A DNA stretch of 64,000 nt from Deltaproteobacteria bacterium (GCA_020850995.1 JADZDP010000077.1:35007-99006); one strand, 5' to 3'; numbered from the stretch's first letter, positions 43,016-51,417 are shown. The notes: generated from the sequence alone by a model not told the origin. A program made the numbers and translations.

Positions 43016-43705
43016 CTACCCTCGTGGGCCCAGCGCGTCACGCACCGCCTGCGCGATGGCGAGCGCGCCCGGCGTGTCGCCGTGGACGCACACGGTGTCG
43101 ACGCCGCGCGCCGCGAGCTCCCGCGCGCGCCCGGCGGCCCGCGTTGGGTCGGTGATGAGCGCGCCCGGCGCGCCCCGAGGCAGCAAGCGCCCCTGGTGGT
43201 CGACGGCGCGATCGGCGAAGCCCTCGGTCCACACGCGCGCGCCGCGCGCGACCAGCGCTGGCACCGTGCGCGCACCCGCGAGCAGCACCAAGGGCACCGC
43301 GAGCCCGGCGGCGCCCATGGCGTCGAGCAGCGCCATCGCCCACGCCTCGTCGTCACCGGCGGCATGGTAGAGCGCGCCGTGCGGTTTCACGTGCGTGATG
43401 GCCACCGCGTGGGCCGCACACACCTCTCCCAGCGCTTCGAGCTGCGCGCGCACCGCGCCCGCGATGGTGCTCGGCGACGACGTGATGGGTGCGCGGCCGA
43501 AGCTCGCGCGATCGGGCGCGCTCGGGTGCGCGCCCACCGCCACGCCGAGCGCGTGGCACTGCGCCACCGTGCGCGTCATGGTGTCGAGGTCGCCGGCGTG
43601 CCCACCGCAGGCCACGTTGGCGTCGTCGAGGAGCGCGAGCAGCGCACGCTGGCGGCCATCGTCGATATGCACGGGGTCTTCGCCCACATCGCCATTCAGC
43701 CGCAT
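43016..43705 (-). CDS. pxpA: 5-oxoprolinase subunit A (PxpA, LamB/YcsF family)
   Basis: 229 residues. N-terminal MRLNGDVGED stands for the family's LNxDxGE; later VACGGHAGD, GAHPSAPDRASFG and HVKPHGALYH carry the metal/substrate residues. With PxpB and PxpC it forms an ATP-dependent 5-oxoprolinase that converts pyroglutamate to glutamate. The start at 43705 has GGGGGAC upstream and overlaps the pxpC end. Slightly short for the family (about 245). Confidence 0.92.
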   Translation of the reverse strand: MRLNGDVGEDPVHIDDGRQRALLALLDDANVACGGHAGDLDTMTRTVAQCHALGVAVGAHPSAPDRASFGRAPITSSPSTIAGAVRAQLEALGEVCAAHAVAITHVKPHGALYHAAGDDEAWAMALLDAMGAAGLAVPLVLLAGARTVPALVARGARVWTEGFADRAVDHQGRLLPRGAPGALITDPTRAAGRARELAARGVDTVCVHGDTPGALAIAQAVRDALGPRG

Positions 43706-44550
43706 CGGTCCCCCGTGAGCCAGATGCGACGTGCCTCGTCGAAGCCGACCTGCGCGAAGCACAGCTCGGCACCCGGGCGAAGCTGTCCGAGCAGCCACGC
43801 GTCGGCGCGAATGACGTGCGCCAGGATCGGGTAGCCGCCGGTGGTGGCGCGGTCGACGCCTAGCACCACCACCTGCCCGCTCGGCGTCACCTGCACCGCG
43901 CCCACGCTGACGCCCACGCTGACGACGTCGCCGGGGGGCACCGCCAGGGGCGGGCCGCGCAGGCGCACGCCGCGGCGATCGGCGGCGGGATCGACCACGA
44001 ACGACGCGCGCACCAGCGCCGCCCTGCTCGCGGCGGGGAAGCGCGCCGTGTGCACGCCGTCGGTGACGCGCAGGGTGACGGGCCCGTCGCCGAGCAGCGG
44101 GGGCGAGGGCGTCGACGCCGTGCCCTCGCGAGCGCCGCCGAGCGCGAAGGTCGCGCCGACGGCCAGCGCCGTACCTCGCGCGAGCGCGACACCGCCGGCG
44201 AACGCGAGCGCGCCACGCGCGCCGCTCGCGCAGCGCCCCACGCGCAGCACCTGTCCGGGCGCGAGCGGCCGCGCGCGCACGGGCGGCACGGGCGCGCCGT
44301 CAACGTCGACGTCGAAGGGCGCGCCGCACCACGCGACGGTGCACGGCGCGCGCACCACGAGCGTTGGGCCCTGCAGCGTCACCTCGAGCGCTATCGCGTC
44401 AGGCGCGTTGCCCACCGCGAGGTTCGCAGACGCATGCGATCGCGTGTCGAGCGCGCCACCGCGCGAAACGCCGAGGTGCGCGTGTCCGCGCAGGCCAAGA
44501 TCCTGCGCGGTGGTCGCGAGCCCGGCGGACCGCACCTCGAGCGCGCTCAC
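43696..44550 (-). CDS. pxpC: 5-oxoprolinase subunit C (PxpC/KipA family)
   Basis: 284 residues. Begins LEVRSAGLATTAQDLGLRGH, the family entry motif for biotin-dependent carboxylase-like/KipA proteins, and ends with GYPILAHVIRADAWLLGQLRPG. GTG start overlapping the pxpB stop by four bases. Acts in the PxpABC complex. Confidence 0.92.
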   Translation of the reverse strand: MSALEVRSAGLATTAQDLGLRGHAHLGVSRGGALDTRSHASANLAVGNAPDAIALEVTLQGPTLVVRAPCTVAWCGAPFDVDVDGAPVPPVRARPLAPGQVLRVGRCASGARGALAFAGGVALARGTALAVGATFALGGAREGTASTPSPPLLGDGPVTLRVTDGVHTARFPAASRAALVRASFVVDPAADRRGVRLRGPPLAVPPGDVVSVGVSVGAVQVTPSGQVVVLGVDRATTGGYPILAHVIRADAWLLGQLRPGAELCFAQVGFDEARRIWLTGDRCG

Positions 44551-45206
44551 GAGCGCGCCGCCGTGCGCTGCGCCAGGGGAACGAAGCGCACGCGATCGCC
44601 CGGCGCCACCCATCGCTCGTCGAGCACCCGCGTGGTGCGCCCGATGATGCGCCAGCCCCCCGGGCTGTCGCTCGGGTAGATGGCGGTCTGGCCGTCGGCG
44701 ATGGCCACGCTGCCCGCCGGCACGCGCGCGCGCGGCGCGGGCATGCGCGGCGTGCGCAGCGCCGCGCGCACGCCGAGCAGATACGCGAAGCCGGGCATGA
44801 ACCCCAGGAACGCCACCGTGTACTCGGCGCCGGCGTGGCTGCGGATGACCTCGTCACGCGTGAGGCCGGCGTGATCCGCCACGGCGTCGAGGTCGGGCCC
44901 GTCGACACCGCCGTAGCTCACCGGCACTTCCACCGTACGGTGGTGGACCAATGGCTCGTCCTCGTCGCGGTCGGCGAGCGTGGCGAGCCAGCGCGCGACC
45001 TCGTCGTGATCCACCAGCGCCAGATCGAACTCCACCAGCAGCGAGGTGTACGCGGGATGCGCGTCGACCAACCACGCAGGCGCATCGCTCAGCACCCGGC
45101 GCAAGAGCGCGTGCACGCGCGACGACGTCGCGAGACCGACCTGATCGCCGAGCTCCACCAGGATCGACGCGTCGCTCGCTGGCGTCAGGCGCGCAGGCGC
45201 GCTCAT
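44547..45206 (-). CDS. pxpB: 5-oxoprolinase subunit B (PxpB/KipI family)
   Basis: 219 residues. Family motifs VPVSYGGVDGPDLD, AFLGFMPGFAYLLG and YPSDSPGGWRIIGRT are clear. It pairs with PxpC in pyroglutamate hydrolysis (or KipI-KipA kinase inhibition in bacilli). ATG at 45206 overlaps the stop of the YceI-like gene; the longer frame upstream is a shadow. Gene order here is pxpB, pxpC, pxpA. Confidence 0.93.
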   Translation of the reverse strand: MSAPARLTPASDASILVELGDQVGLATSSRVHALLRRVLSDAPAWLVDAHPAYTSLLVEFDLALVDHDEVARWLATLADRDEDEPLVHHRTVEVPVSYGGVDGPDLDAVADHAGLTRDEVIRSHAGAEYTVAFLGFMPGFAYLLGVRAALRTPRMPAPRARVPAGSVAIADGQTAIYPSDSPGGWRIIGRTTRVLDERWVAPGDRVRFVPLAQRTAARS

Positions 45207-45718
45207 GGTTCGACGAAGGTCGCGCGGAAGCGCACCGTCACGGCGTCTTCGAGCTGCATCACGCCGAGCGGCACGCGCGGCTGCTCGCCGCCGAGCGCAG
45301 ACAGCGACAGCGTGGTGGCGCCGCTGACCTCGACCTGCTTGTCGCCGTGCTTGATGGCCACGGGCACGCGCCCGCGCCAGGTGTCGCGCGCCACCACCTC
45401 GAGCTCGGCGAACGCCCCGTCGAGCACCGCCGTCACGCTGATGGCCGCCACGCGCTTGAACACCTGCTCGCGCAGGCGCTCCTCGATCTCGGCAGTGTCG
45501 CGGGCCGGGGGCGGCCCCCACTGCGCGGTGCCGTGACGGCGCGACTCGAGCACACGCATGTCGTCGATGGCAAAGCGCGCCTCGGCGTGCTTGTCGTCGA
45601 CGATGCGGCCGCTGCCGCCACGCGCCTCCACCCGCAGGTCGTGACCGAGCCGCGCCATCAGTCCGGTGGGAATGGTCTCGGCCACGAAGGTGGAGCGGGC
45701 GGGATCGAGGATGTGCAT
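45203..45718 (-). CDS. YceI-like lipid-binding-fold protein
   Basis: 171 residues, without a signal peptide from this start. Entry motif MHILDPARSTFVAETIPTG and GHDLRVEARGGSG resemble the YceI lipocalin-like fold, which binds isoprenoids or amphiphilic ligands. I chose the ATG at 45718 with AGGGAC upstream; an ATG at 45742 lies within the arm of repeat copy D. Coupled to pxpB by a four-base overlap, which is an unusual partner. Confidence 0.75.
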   Translation of the reverse strand: MHILDPARSTFVAETIPTGLMARLGHDLRVEARGGSGRIVDDKHAEARFAIDDMRVLESRRHGTAQWGPPPARDTAEIEERLREQVFKRVAAISVTAVLDGAFAELEVVARDTWRGRVPVAIKHGDKQVEVSGATTLSLSALGGEQPRVPLGVMQLEDAVTVRFRATFVEP

Positions 45719-45730
45719 GTCTGTCCCTAG

Positions 45731-45874
45731 GTTCACGTGCATCTGCACCGCTTCGCTTGGTCCTGGCCACGATCTCTGCGTCGCGTGCTCGGTCCATCCC
45801 GACGGGGATGGCCCTCCGCTGTTCCTTGACCTCGTGGCCATGCCCTTCGCGGATCAGTGCAAATGCAAGTGAAC
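45731..45874 (+). repeat. Structured intergenic element, copy D
   Basis: Outer arms 45731-45748 and 45857-45874 match at 16 of 18. Inner arms TGGCCACGA (45764-45772) and TCGTGGCCA (45832-45840) are perfect. The central hairpin is CCATCCC-GACG-GGGATGG (45794-45811). The segments CTGCGTCGCGTGCTCGG and TTCCTTGACCTCGTGGC align with copies B, C and E. It lies between the YceI gene (starting at 45718) and the 3' end of the LPP20-like gene, both on the minus strand. The arms are unrelated in sequence to those of the other copies. Confidence 0.85.
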
Positions 45875-45888
45875 TCAGCGGTGCGGGA

Positions 45889-47064
45889 TTAGGGCTGCGC
45901 TTCGATGTCCTTGAGCATCTGCTCGAGCGCCGAGGTGTTCTCACCCGCCGCCTTCTTGGTGTCGATGAGCGCGCGCATGGCCGCCAACCCCGCAGCCTTG
46001 CGCTCAGCGTTCGAGAAGAAGGCCAGTGCCTTCATGACGTTCTTCATGCCCGAGGGCGCGGCCACGGCGTCGGGGCCGCACCACTGCTGGTCCTTGACGA
46101 AGCGCGCCAGGCCTTGCGCCATGTTGGTCTTGATCTTCTCGTCCTGCACCATGGTGCTCAGGTCGCTGGCCTTGCCCGACGTCGAGGTGCGGCTCGCCGC
46201 CGCTTCGGTCAAGTACTCGCCGAGGTACTTCACCACCTGCTCGCGCGCATCACGCATGGCGTCTTCACGCGCGAGCTTCTCGGTATCCATGGGGTTCGAG
46301 ACGCCCACGAAGTACTGCCCGTCGGGGCTCGGCGGCACGTTGTTGACCCACGCGCACGCGTCCTTGGCGGCGCCGCCCCCAAGGCCGCCGCCGCCGGTGC
46401 GCGCGAAGGTGAACGCGAAGTACTGACGCTTGAACGCCGCCTGTCGCTGCCACTTGAGGTCGTCTTGATACATGACGTCGCCGGTGACGGGCACGCCCTC
46501 CACCGGCACGGTGGCGTCGAGGCCCACGTCGGTGGCCTTCTCGGTGGCCGCGAAGTACTCGCCGTCGGCCATGATGGCGCCCGAGATGTAGCGCTTGGTG
46601 CACTGGTCGGGCGCGGCGGCACAGCACTGCGCCAGTCCGTCGGCATCGACGTCGGCGCTCATCTTCTCGAGCAGCTCGTATTTGACCAAGAGCGCCTGCG
46701 CTTCGGAGCCACCGAGATCGATGTTGGCGATGGACTTGACCCCGATCTTGCTGGCGGCGCCCGACGACGCCACGGTGATCTCCTTGAACGAGCCCGACGC
46801 GGGAATGCGGTTTGGCTTGATGAACTTGGAGCAGCGCGTGCGCGCCAGGCTGGTCTCGTCCACCTCCGAGTCGGGCACCTCGTCGGGGACGAAGGCGCCC
46901 ACGATGGGCGAGGCATCGCCGTCGGGCGTGATGCGCAGGAACAGGGCGGGCTTGACCGGCAGCTTGACGGTGCCCGAGCCCATGGCCTTGCGTTCGGCGG
47001 GGCATGCGGTGAGCGCGAGCGCCGCCACGGCGCCGACGAGAAGCGAAAGTCCAACGCGAGCCAT
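45889..47064 (-). CDS. LPP20-like lipoprotein
   Basis: 391 residues, lipobox LTAC (Cys21). Residues 251-285 (YFVGVSNPMDTEKLAREDAM and following) resemble LPP20-family proteins, which carry a conserved GxG...AR.DA..A..E helix motif. The first half is unrecognised and has paired cysteines (CC near 147). LPP20-like genes often occur with CsgG-like and DUF4384 genes; here two such neighbours are divergent. Likely an outer-membrane or periplasmic protein of an export or surface system, function unproven. Confidence 0.7.
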   Translation of the reverse strand: MARVGLSLLVGAVAALALTACPAERKAMGSGTVKLPVKPALFLRITPDGDASPIVGAFVPDEVPDSEVDETSLARTRCSKFIKPNRIPASGSFKEITVASSGAASKIGVKSIANIDLGGSEAQALLVKYELLEKMSADVDADGLAQCCAAAPDQCTKRYISGAIMADGEYFAATEKATDVGLDATVPVEGVPVTGDVMYQDDLKWQRQAAFKRQYFAFTFARTGGGGLGGGAAKDACAWVNNVPPSPDGQYFVGVSNPMDTEKLAREDAMRDAREQVVKYLGEYLTEAAASRTSTSGKASDLSTMVQDEKIKTNMAQGLARFVKDQQWCGPDAVAAPSGMKNVMKALAFFSNAERKAAGLAAMRALIDTKKAAGENTSALEQMLKDIEAQP

Positions 47065-47177
47065 GCGGTCTCCGTTCGTCAGCCTCGAGAATCGGCGACG
47101 ATTGCGCGGGGTGAAAAGGCCGTGGAAGCATGGGCGAGGTTCGCCACCGAATGCAACCCGTTGCCGCGAGGCTCGCC

Positions 47178-47696
47178 GTGAATCGCCGCTTGTCCAGCAC
47201 CGTCCTCTTCGTCGTCGCCGCGCTCGCGCTCGGCGTGCTCGCCGGCTGCCCGCGCAAGCCCGCGCCGCCGCCGCCGCGGCCCAAGGCCAACGTCGCTGGC
47301 TTGGCGGTGCTCCTCGAGGCCGTGCCGGCCCCCAAGGTGTCGGCCGCTGGCTGCCCCGACGGTGTGCTCGCGTCGCTGCCCGATCGCCTCTCGCAAGCCG
47401 CCTCGGGCGCGCTCGCCGCTGCTGGCTTCCAGGTGGTGAGCGCCGCCGACGCGGCGCACCTGCTCAACGCGCGCATCGACAGCGACGTCAGCTACTGCAA
47501 CGCCCAGGTGGGCGTTGCCTCGGGCGCCGCCGGCCTGTCGCTGCTCAAGGGCGACGCCGTCATTCACCGCGCCGCCGGCAACGGCGAGCTATCGACGCCG
47601 GCGGCGGCCGGATCGCTCATGAGCGATCTCATCGACGACCTGGTGCACGATGCCGAGGTCATCCGCACCGTCGAGCAGGTGCGAGGGGGCAGCTAG
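47178..47696 (+). CDS. Small lipoprotein, divergent from the LPP20-like gene
   Basis: 172 residues. I chose the GTG at 47178 with GAGG six bases upstream because it starts directly with a lipoprotein signal ending LAGC. A Pro-rich linker (KPAPPPPRPK) follows, then an alpha/beta domain with two cysteines. It may be a partial CsgG/FlgT-like domain, but that is a guess from layout. The stop is three bases before the TTG of the DUF4384 gene. Confidence 0.7.
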   Translation: MNRRLSSTVLFVVAALALGVLAGCPRKPAPPPPRPKANVAGLAVLLEAVPAPKVSAAGCPDGVLASLPDRLSQAASGALAAAGFQVVSAADAAHLLNARIDSDVSYCNAQVGVASGAAGLSLLKGDAVIHRAAGNGELSTPAAAGSLMSDLIDDLVHDAEVIRTVEQVRGGS

Positions 47697-47699
47697 CCC

Positions 47700-48941
47700 T
47701 TGATCACGTCCACCCTCGTCGCGGCGCTCGCCGCGCTCGCGGGCGCGCCGCCGGGGCCGCTCACGATGGACTGCGACGCAGCGTTCCAGGTGCCGCCCAC
47801 CGACTTCGAGGGCGGCGTGCCGCTGCACTTCGAGTACGAGGTCGCCATCGAGCCAAGCGGCACTCCGCTTCCCGACGTGGAGGCGCGCGCGCGCGGCGCG
47901 CTCATCACCAAGCTGTGCCGCGCCGACAACCGCGACGCGTGCGCGCCCCTGCATGCCGGCAGCAAGATTTTGCTGCGCGGCAGCGGGCGTTCCACCGTGT
48001 GTGCCATGGCGGGCTTGCTCACGCGTGACGTCGACCGCTGGCGCGCGAGCCAGGTGCCGCACCTGCGCGAGCACGTGCTGGCCGCCATCGCCCAGATCCT
48101 GCCGAAGAAGAAGCGCGTGGCCGTCGACAAGATCGTCGACGGCGGTGCCGCGGGCGGCTTGCGCGCCGAGTGGCTCCGAGGGCAGATCGAGGCGGCGCTC
48201 GCCGTGTACGGCGCCACCGTCGTCGACGTGGATCCGCGCTGGAGCGGGCGCGGCGTGCCGAAGGGCGCCGAGCGCATGCTGCGAGGGCAGATCCTGCAAC
48301 GTGTCGACCCGGTGAAGCAGCTGCCCATCATCGAGGTGCAGCTCACCGCCTACGACGGCACGCTCATCGTCACCAAGAAGACGGCCGATCCCTTCGAGGT
48401 GTCGGCGGCCGCGTTGCCGCGCGGGCCGAGCACCGTGGGCGAGATCACCGCACGTGGCGACGTCACCGTGCACATCAAGACGCGCCCAGACGGCAACCTG
48501 TGCTTCGGCGATCGCTCCACCGTGTTCGTGGCCAACAGCGGCACGACGCCGCTGCACGCGCGCGTGTTCAACCTCGACGCCGACGGCAACGCCATCCAGC
48601 TCTTCCCCAACGCCGACCTGAAGACCGATGTGCTGTCTCCCGGCAAGCCCATCCCCGTCGCTGACGTCGAGGTGCAAGGCGATCCGGACAGCACCGAGCG
48701 CTACGTGGTGGTGGCGGCACCAACGGTCGGCGAGCTCGGCCGCTACGCCACCGCGTCTGCCGACTACTGCAAGCTCAAGAAGGCCGAGGCGAAGGCCGCC
48801 GCGCAGGGCGAGGGCTTCAGCCAGCCCCATGTCGCGCACGACAGCTTCCGCGTGCTCCCGGCGAACCGCTGCAACGGCATGAGCGCCAAGAAGATCGAGG
48901 GCACCGCTGCCAGCCTCGAGGCGCTGCCCTTTTGCGAGTGA
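47700..48941 (+). CDS. Secreted DUF4384-domain protein
   Basis: 413 residues, TTG start with GAGGGGG upstream, signal peptide at 1-16. Residues about 120-200 look like a CsgG/FlgT-type alpha/beta domain; residues about 273-345 match the DUF4384 pattern (VFVANSGTTPLHARVFNLDA, LFPN, PGKPIPV). DUF4384 proteins are often tied to caspase-like, LPP20 or kinase genes and may be envelope sensors. The order lipoprotein, DUF4384 and divergent LPP20 suggests one surface complex. Confidence 0.75.
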   Translation: MITSTLVAALAALAGAPPGPLTMDCDAAFQVPPTDFEGGVPLHFEYEVAIEPSGTPLPDVEARARGALITKLCRADNRDACAPLHAGSKILLRGSGRSTVCAMAGLLTRDVDRWRASQVPHLREHVLAAIAQILPKKKRVAVDKIVDGGAAGGLRAEWLRGQIEAALAVYGATVVDVDPRWSGRGVPKGAERMLRGQILQRVDPVKQLPIIEVQLTAYDGTLIVTKKTADPFEVSAAALPRGPSTVGEITARGDVTVHIKTRPDGNLCFGDRSTVFVANSGTTPLHARVFNLDADGNAIQLFPNADLKTDVLSPGKPIPVADVEVQGDPDSTERYVVVAAPTVGELGRYATASADYCKLKKAEAKAAAQGEGFSQPHVAHDSFRVLPANRCNGMSAKKIEGTAASLEALPFCE

Positions 48942-48952
48942 GCTCCGCGCGA

Positions 48953-49012
48953 CAGCGGAGACCAGTTGGCGTGATCGAGCCCGGCGACCATCAATGCGTT
49001 TGGTCTCCGCTG
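48953..49012. repeat. Core-less element, copy F (deletion derivative of the copy E type)
   Basis: Arms at 48953-48975 and 48990-49012 match at 17 of 23, with the outer 12 perfect. The left 16 bases are identical to the left end of copy E (35867-35882). The right half shares 20 straight bases with the E right side (AGCCCGGCGACCATCAATGC) and then GGTCTCCGCTG. The core with the hairpin is absent. The single AGCCCGGCG block sits where the two direct repeats of copy E would meet. Confidence 0.8.
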
Positions 49013-49024
49013 TATGGTCTCGCC

Positions 49025-49672
49025 ATGGATGCCACCCTGGCGCTGGCCCTGGTCCTTGGCCTGCACGGCCCGCGCGCGGCCGGCGACCGTCTGTACCTCT
49101 CCATCGACAAGGACGGCGTTGCGGTCGTCACTGATTACCCCCGTGCCGAGGCCGTGGACTACCAGCCTGGCGACTTCGAGCGCATCGCGCTGCGGCAGAA
49201 GGGTGTGGCGCACCGTGGGCTGGGCGCGCGTGCGCGCGGTAGCGACCGGCCGGCCGCGCTGGCGCCGGGTATCCCACCTTGGATCGATGAGCTGGTGAGC
49301 ACGGCGAGCCGCAAGCACGAGCTGCCGCCGAGCCTTTTGGTGGCGGTGATCGCGGTGGAGAGCGGCTTTCGCGCCGACGCGGTCTCGCCAGCGGGCGCCG
49401 TCGGCCTGATGCAGCTCATGCCGGCAACCGCCGCGGAGCTGGGCGTGGGGGATGCCCTCGATCCCCAGCAGAACATCGACGCTGGGGCACGTTACCTCGC
49501 GTTCCTGCGCAGGCACTTCAAGAGCGATGAGCTTGCGCTGGCCGCCTACAACGCCGGGCCCGGCCGCGTGGCCCGCGCCGGGGGGGTGCCCGACATCCCG
49601 GAGACGAAGGCGTACATCGAGAGCGTGCTCGGCCTGGCCGCGAGCTATGAGGCCAGCACCGCTTCGCGGTAG
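49025..49672 (+). CDS. Lytic transglycosylase (SLT domain)
   Basis: 215 residues. Short signal segment (1-20), a linker, then an SLT domain (about 95-200) with the catalytic Glu in VIAVESGFRADAVSPAGAVG, LMQLMPATAAELG and the AAYNAGPGRV motif. It cleaves peptidoglycan glycan strands to 1,6-anhydro ends in the periplasm. The ATG at 49025 lies 12 bases after repeat copy F, so the element is in its leader. Confidence 0.92.
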   Translation: MDATLALALVLGLHGPRAAGDRLYLSIDKDGVAVVTDYPRAEAVDYQPGDFERIALRQKGVAHRGLGARARGSDRPAALAPGIPPWIDELVSTASRKHELPPSLLVAVIAVESGFRADAVSPAGAVGLMQLMPATAAELGVGDALDPQQNIDAGARYLAFLRRHFKSDELALAAYNAGPGRVARAGGVPDIPETKAYIESVLGLAASYEASTASR

Positions 49673-49704
49673 AACGAAGCTCGGCGCATTGCCTCGGGGA
49701 CATC

Positions 49705-51417
49705 ATGGCGGAAACCGAAAAACCGGCGCGGGACGAGGAGTTCTACTACCTCCTCACCGAGGGCTCCGAGCTCTTGCAGGCCGGGCGCGTCGAGGAGGCG
49801 CGGCGCCAATTCGAGCGCGCCCTCGAGATGAACCCGTCGCACGAGCAAGCGCTCAACTTGCTCGGCCTGGCGCTCTTTCGCCTGAACCACCTCGACCGCG
49901 CGCGGCAGATCTTCGCCGACCTCGTGCACAACAGCCCCATCGAGCCCTCGCTGCGGCTGAACCTGGCGATGGTGCACCTGAAGACCGGCAAGCTCGACGA
50001 CGCCGCTGCTGAGCTCGAGCACGTGCTCGAGCTCAACCCCGACCACCCGCGCGCCACCAGCTACATGGGCCTGGTGCTCGAACGCCAGGGCGACCTCGAC
50101 CGCGCGGCGGCGTTCTACGAGCGCGCCGGCAACAAGAAGCGCGCCGACGAGATCCGCGCCTACCGCCCCACGGCGACGGGCACCTTCCCGCTGCCGAACC
50201 TGGCGGCGCTGGTTGCAAAGACGCAACAGCTGGAAGGCACGTCCCCGCAGCCCCCATCCACCCCTCCTCAGCCAGCGGCGACGCCGCCGCGCCCCGCGTC
50301 CACCCCTTCCCAGCCCGCGGCCACGTTGCCGCCAGCGCAGCCGGCGTCCACGCCGCCGCAGCCGGCAGCTCCCGCGCCTTCCTCGTCGACGCCACCGCAA
50401 CCGGCGGCGCCGCCCGCATCGAGCCTGGCGAACGTGGCCCACGCTGCGGGCCTCCCGCCCGTGGCCCCGAAGCCCATCACGGGCGTGGTCGCCATCGAGG
50501 CGATTGAGCAGCGCGATCCACCCATGTCGACCGCCACCGGCGCGCGCGCCAGCCAGCCCATCGAGGCGGCGGCGCTGACCGCGGCCGCGACCTCGACGCT
50601 GCGCAAGCCCGTCGAGCCACCGCCGGCGGCCGCCGCGGGGACCCGCGACAACCCCCTCGGCTACACCATCGAGGTCGAGGAGCGCGCTGCCGGGGACGCG
50701 CCCGAGAAGCCCGCCGAGCCCAGCGGGCCGCCCAAGGCGGCGGAGCGTGGAGCACCGCCCCAGGGTGACCAGGGCGGCGCCGCGCCACGGGCGCTGCTCG
50801 TCGATGAGCGCCTCACGACGCTGGCGGCCTCCGCCGTGACCACCGACGAGCCGACGCTGAGCGAGGACGGGACGCTCGCCTTCCCCATCCCCGACGTCGG
50901 GTACGTGCGCACCGATCTGTTGGTGGCGCTCACGGGGCAGTTCGAGATCGAGCCCGTCAATCGTCGCTATCGCGGCAAGCGCACGGACAGCCTGTTTGGC
51001 GGCGTCGACAGCGCGATCGCCGCGCTGCTCGGGCGTGGCCTCGCGCTCTTGCATGCGGACAAGCTGCACCCCCGCTTGCTCACGCTCAAGAACGAGGAGA
51101 TCTACCTCGTCGAGAGCGCGCTGCTTGCGTTCACCCAAGGCCTGGTGTGGGAGAACGGCCGGCTCCCCTCCGAGGCCGACCGCGACCTCGACATCGTGCA
51201 CCTGCGCGGCAGCGGGCGGCTCGTGTTCGGCAGCAGGGCGCCGCTGCTCACCTTCGCCGTGCGCCCCGATGCGCCGTGCGTGGCGCACGCGAGCCGCCTC
51301 ATCGGCTGGTCGGGGCAGCTCGTGCCCTATCGCGCGCCGCTGCCCGGCCTGCCGGAGAACGCCAAGCGTGTGCCCGTGGTGCGCTTCGAGGGGACCGGCA
51401 CGGTGCTGGTCGTGTAG
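49705..51417 (+). CDS. TPR protein with C-terminal AIM24-like domain
   Basis: 570 residues. Three to four TPRs at about 11-150 (EEFYYLLTEGSELLQAGRVEEARRQF pattern), a Pro/Ala/Ser-rich linker with repeated STPPQPAA-type units at about 177-245, and a beta-rich AIM24-like domain from about 395 to the end (LLTLKNEEIYLVESALLAF, LIGWSGQLVPYR). AIM24 domains in bacteria are of unknown function. No signal peptide, so cytoplasmic. The domain call is from pattern only. Confidence 0.75.
   Translation: MAETEKPARDEEFYYLLTEGSELLQAGRVEEARRQFERALEMNPSHEQALNLLGLALFRLNHLDRARQIFADLVHNSPIEPSLRLNLAMVHLKTGKLDDAAAELEHVLELNPDHPRATSYMGLVLERQGDLDRAAAFYERAGNKKRADEIRAYRPTATGTFPLPNLAALVAKTQQLEGTSPQPPSTPPQPAATPPRPASTPSQPAATLPPAQPASTPPQPAAPAPSSSTPPQPAAPPASSLANVAHAAGLPPVAPKPITGVVAIEAIEQRDPPMSTATGARASQPIEAAALTAAATSTLRKPVEPPPAAAAGTRDNPLGYTIEVEERAAGDAPEKPAEPSGPPKAAERGAPPQGDQGGAAPRALLVDERLTTLAASAVTTDEPTLSEDGTLAFPIPDVGYVRTDLLVALTGQFEIEPVNRRYRGKRTDSLFGGVDSAIAALLGRGLALLHADKLHPRLLTLKNEEIYLVESALLAFTQGLVWENGRLPSEADRDLDIVHLRGSGRLVFGSRAPLLTFAVRPDAPCVAHASRLIGWSGQLVPYRAPLPGLPENAKRVPVVRFEGTGTVLVV

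Noticed and set aside
11719..49012. Elements as classical insertion sequences or miniature transposons with fixed terminal repeats
   Set aside because: The arms pair within each copy but differ in sequence between most copies, so they are not shared terminal repeats recognised by one transposase. I also see no clear target duplications. A hairpin- or RNA-based origin fits better.
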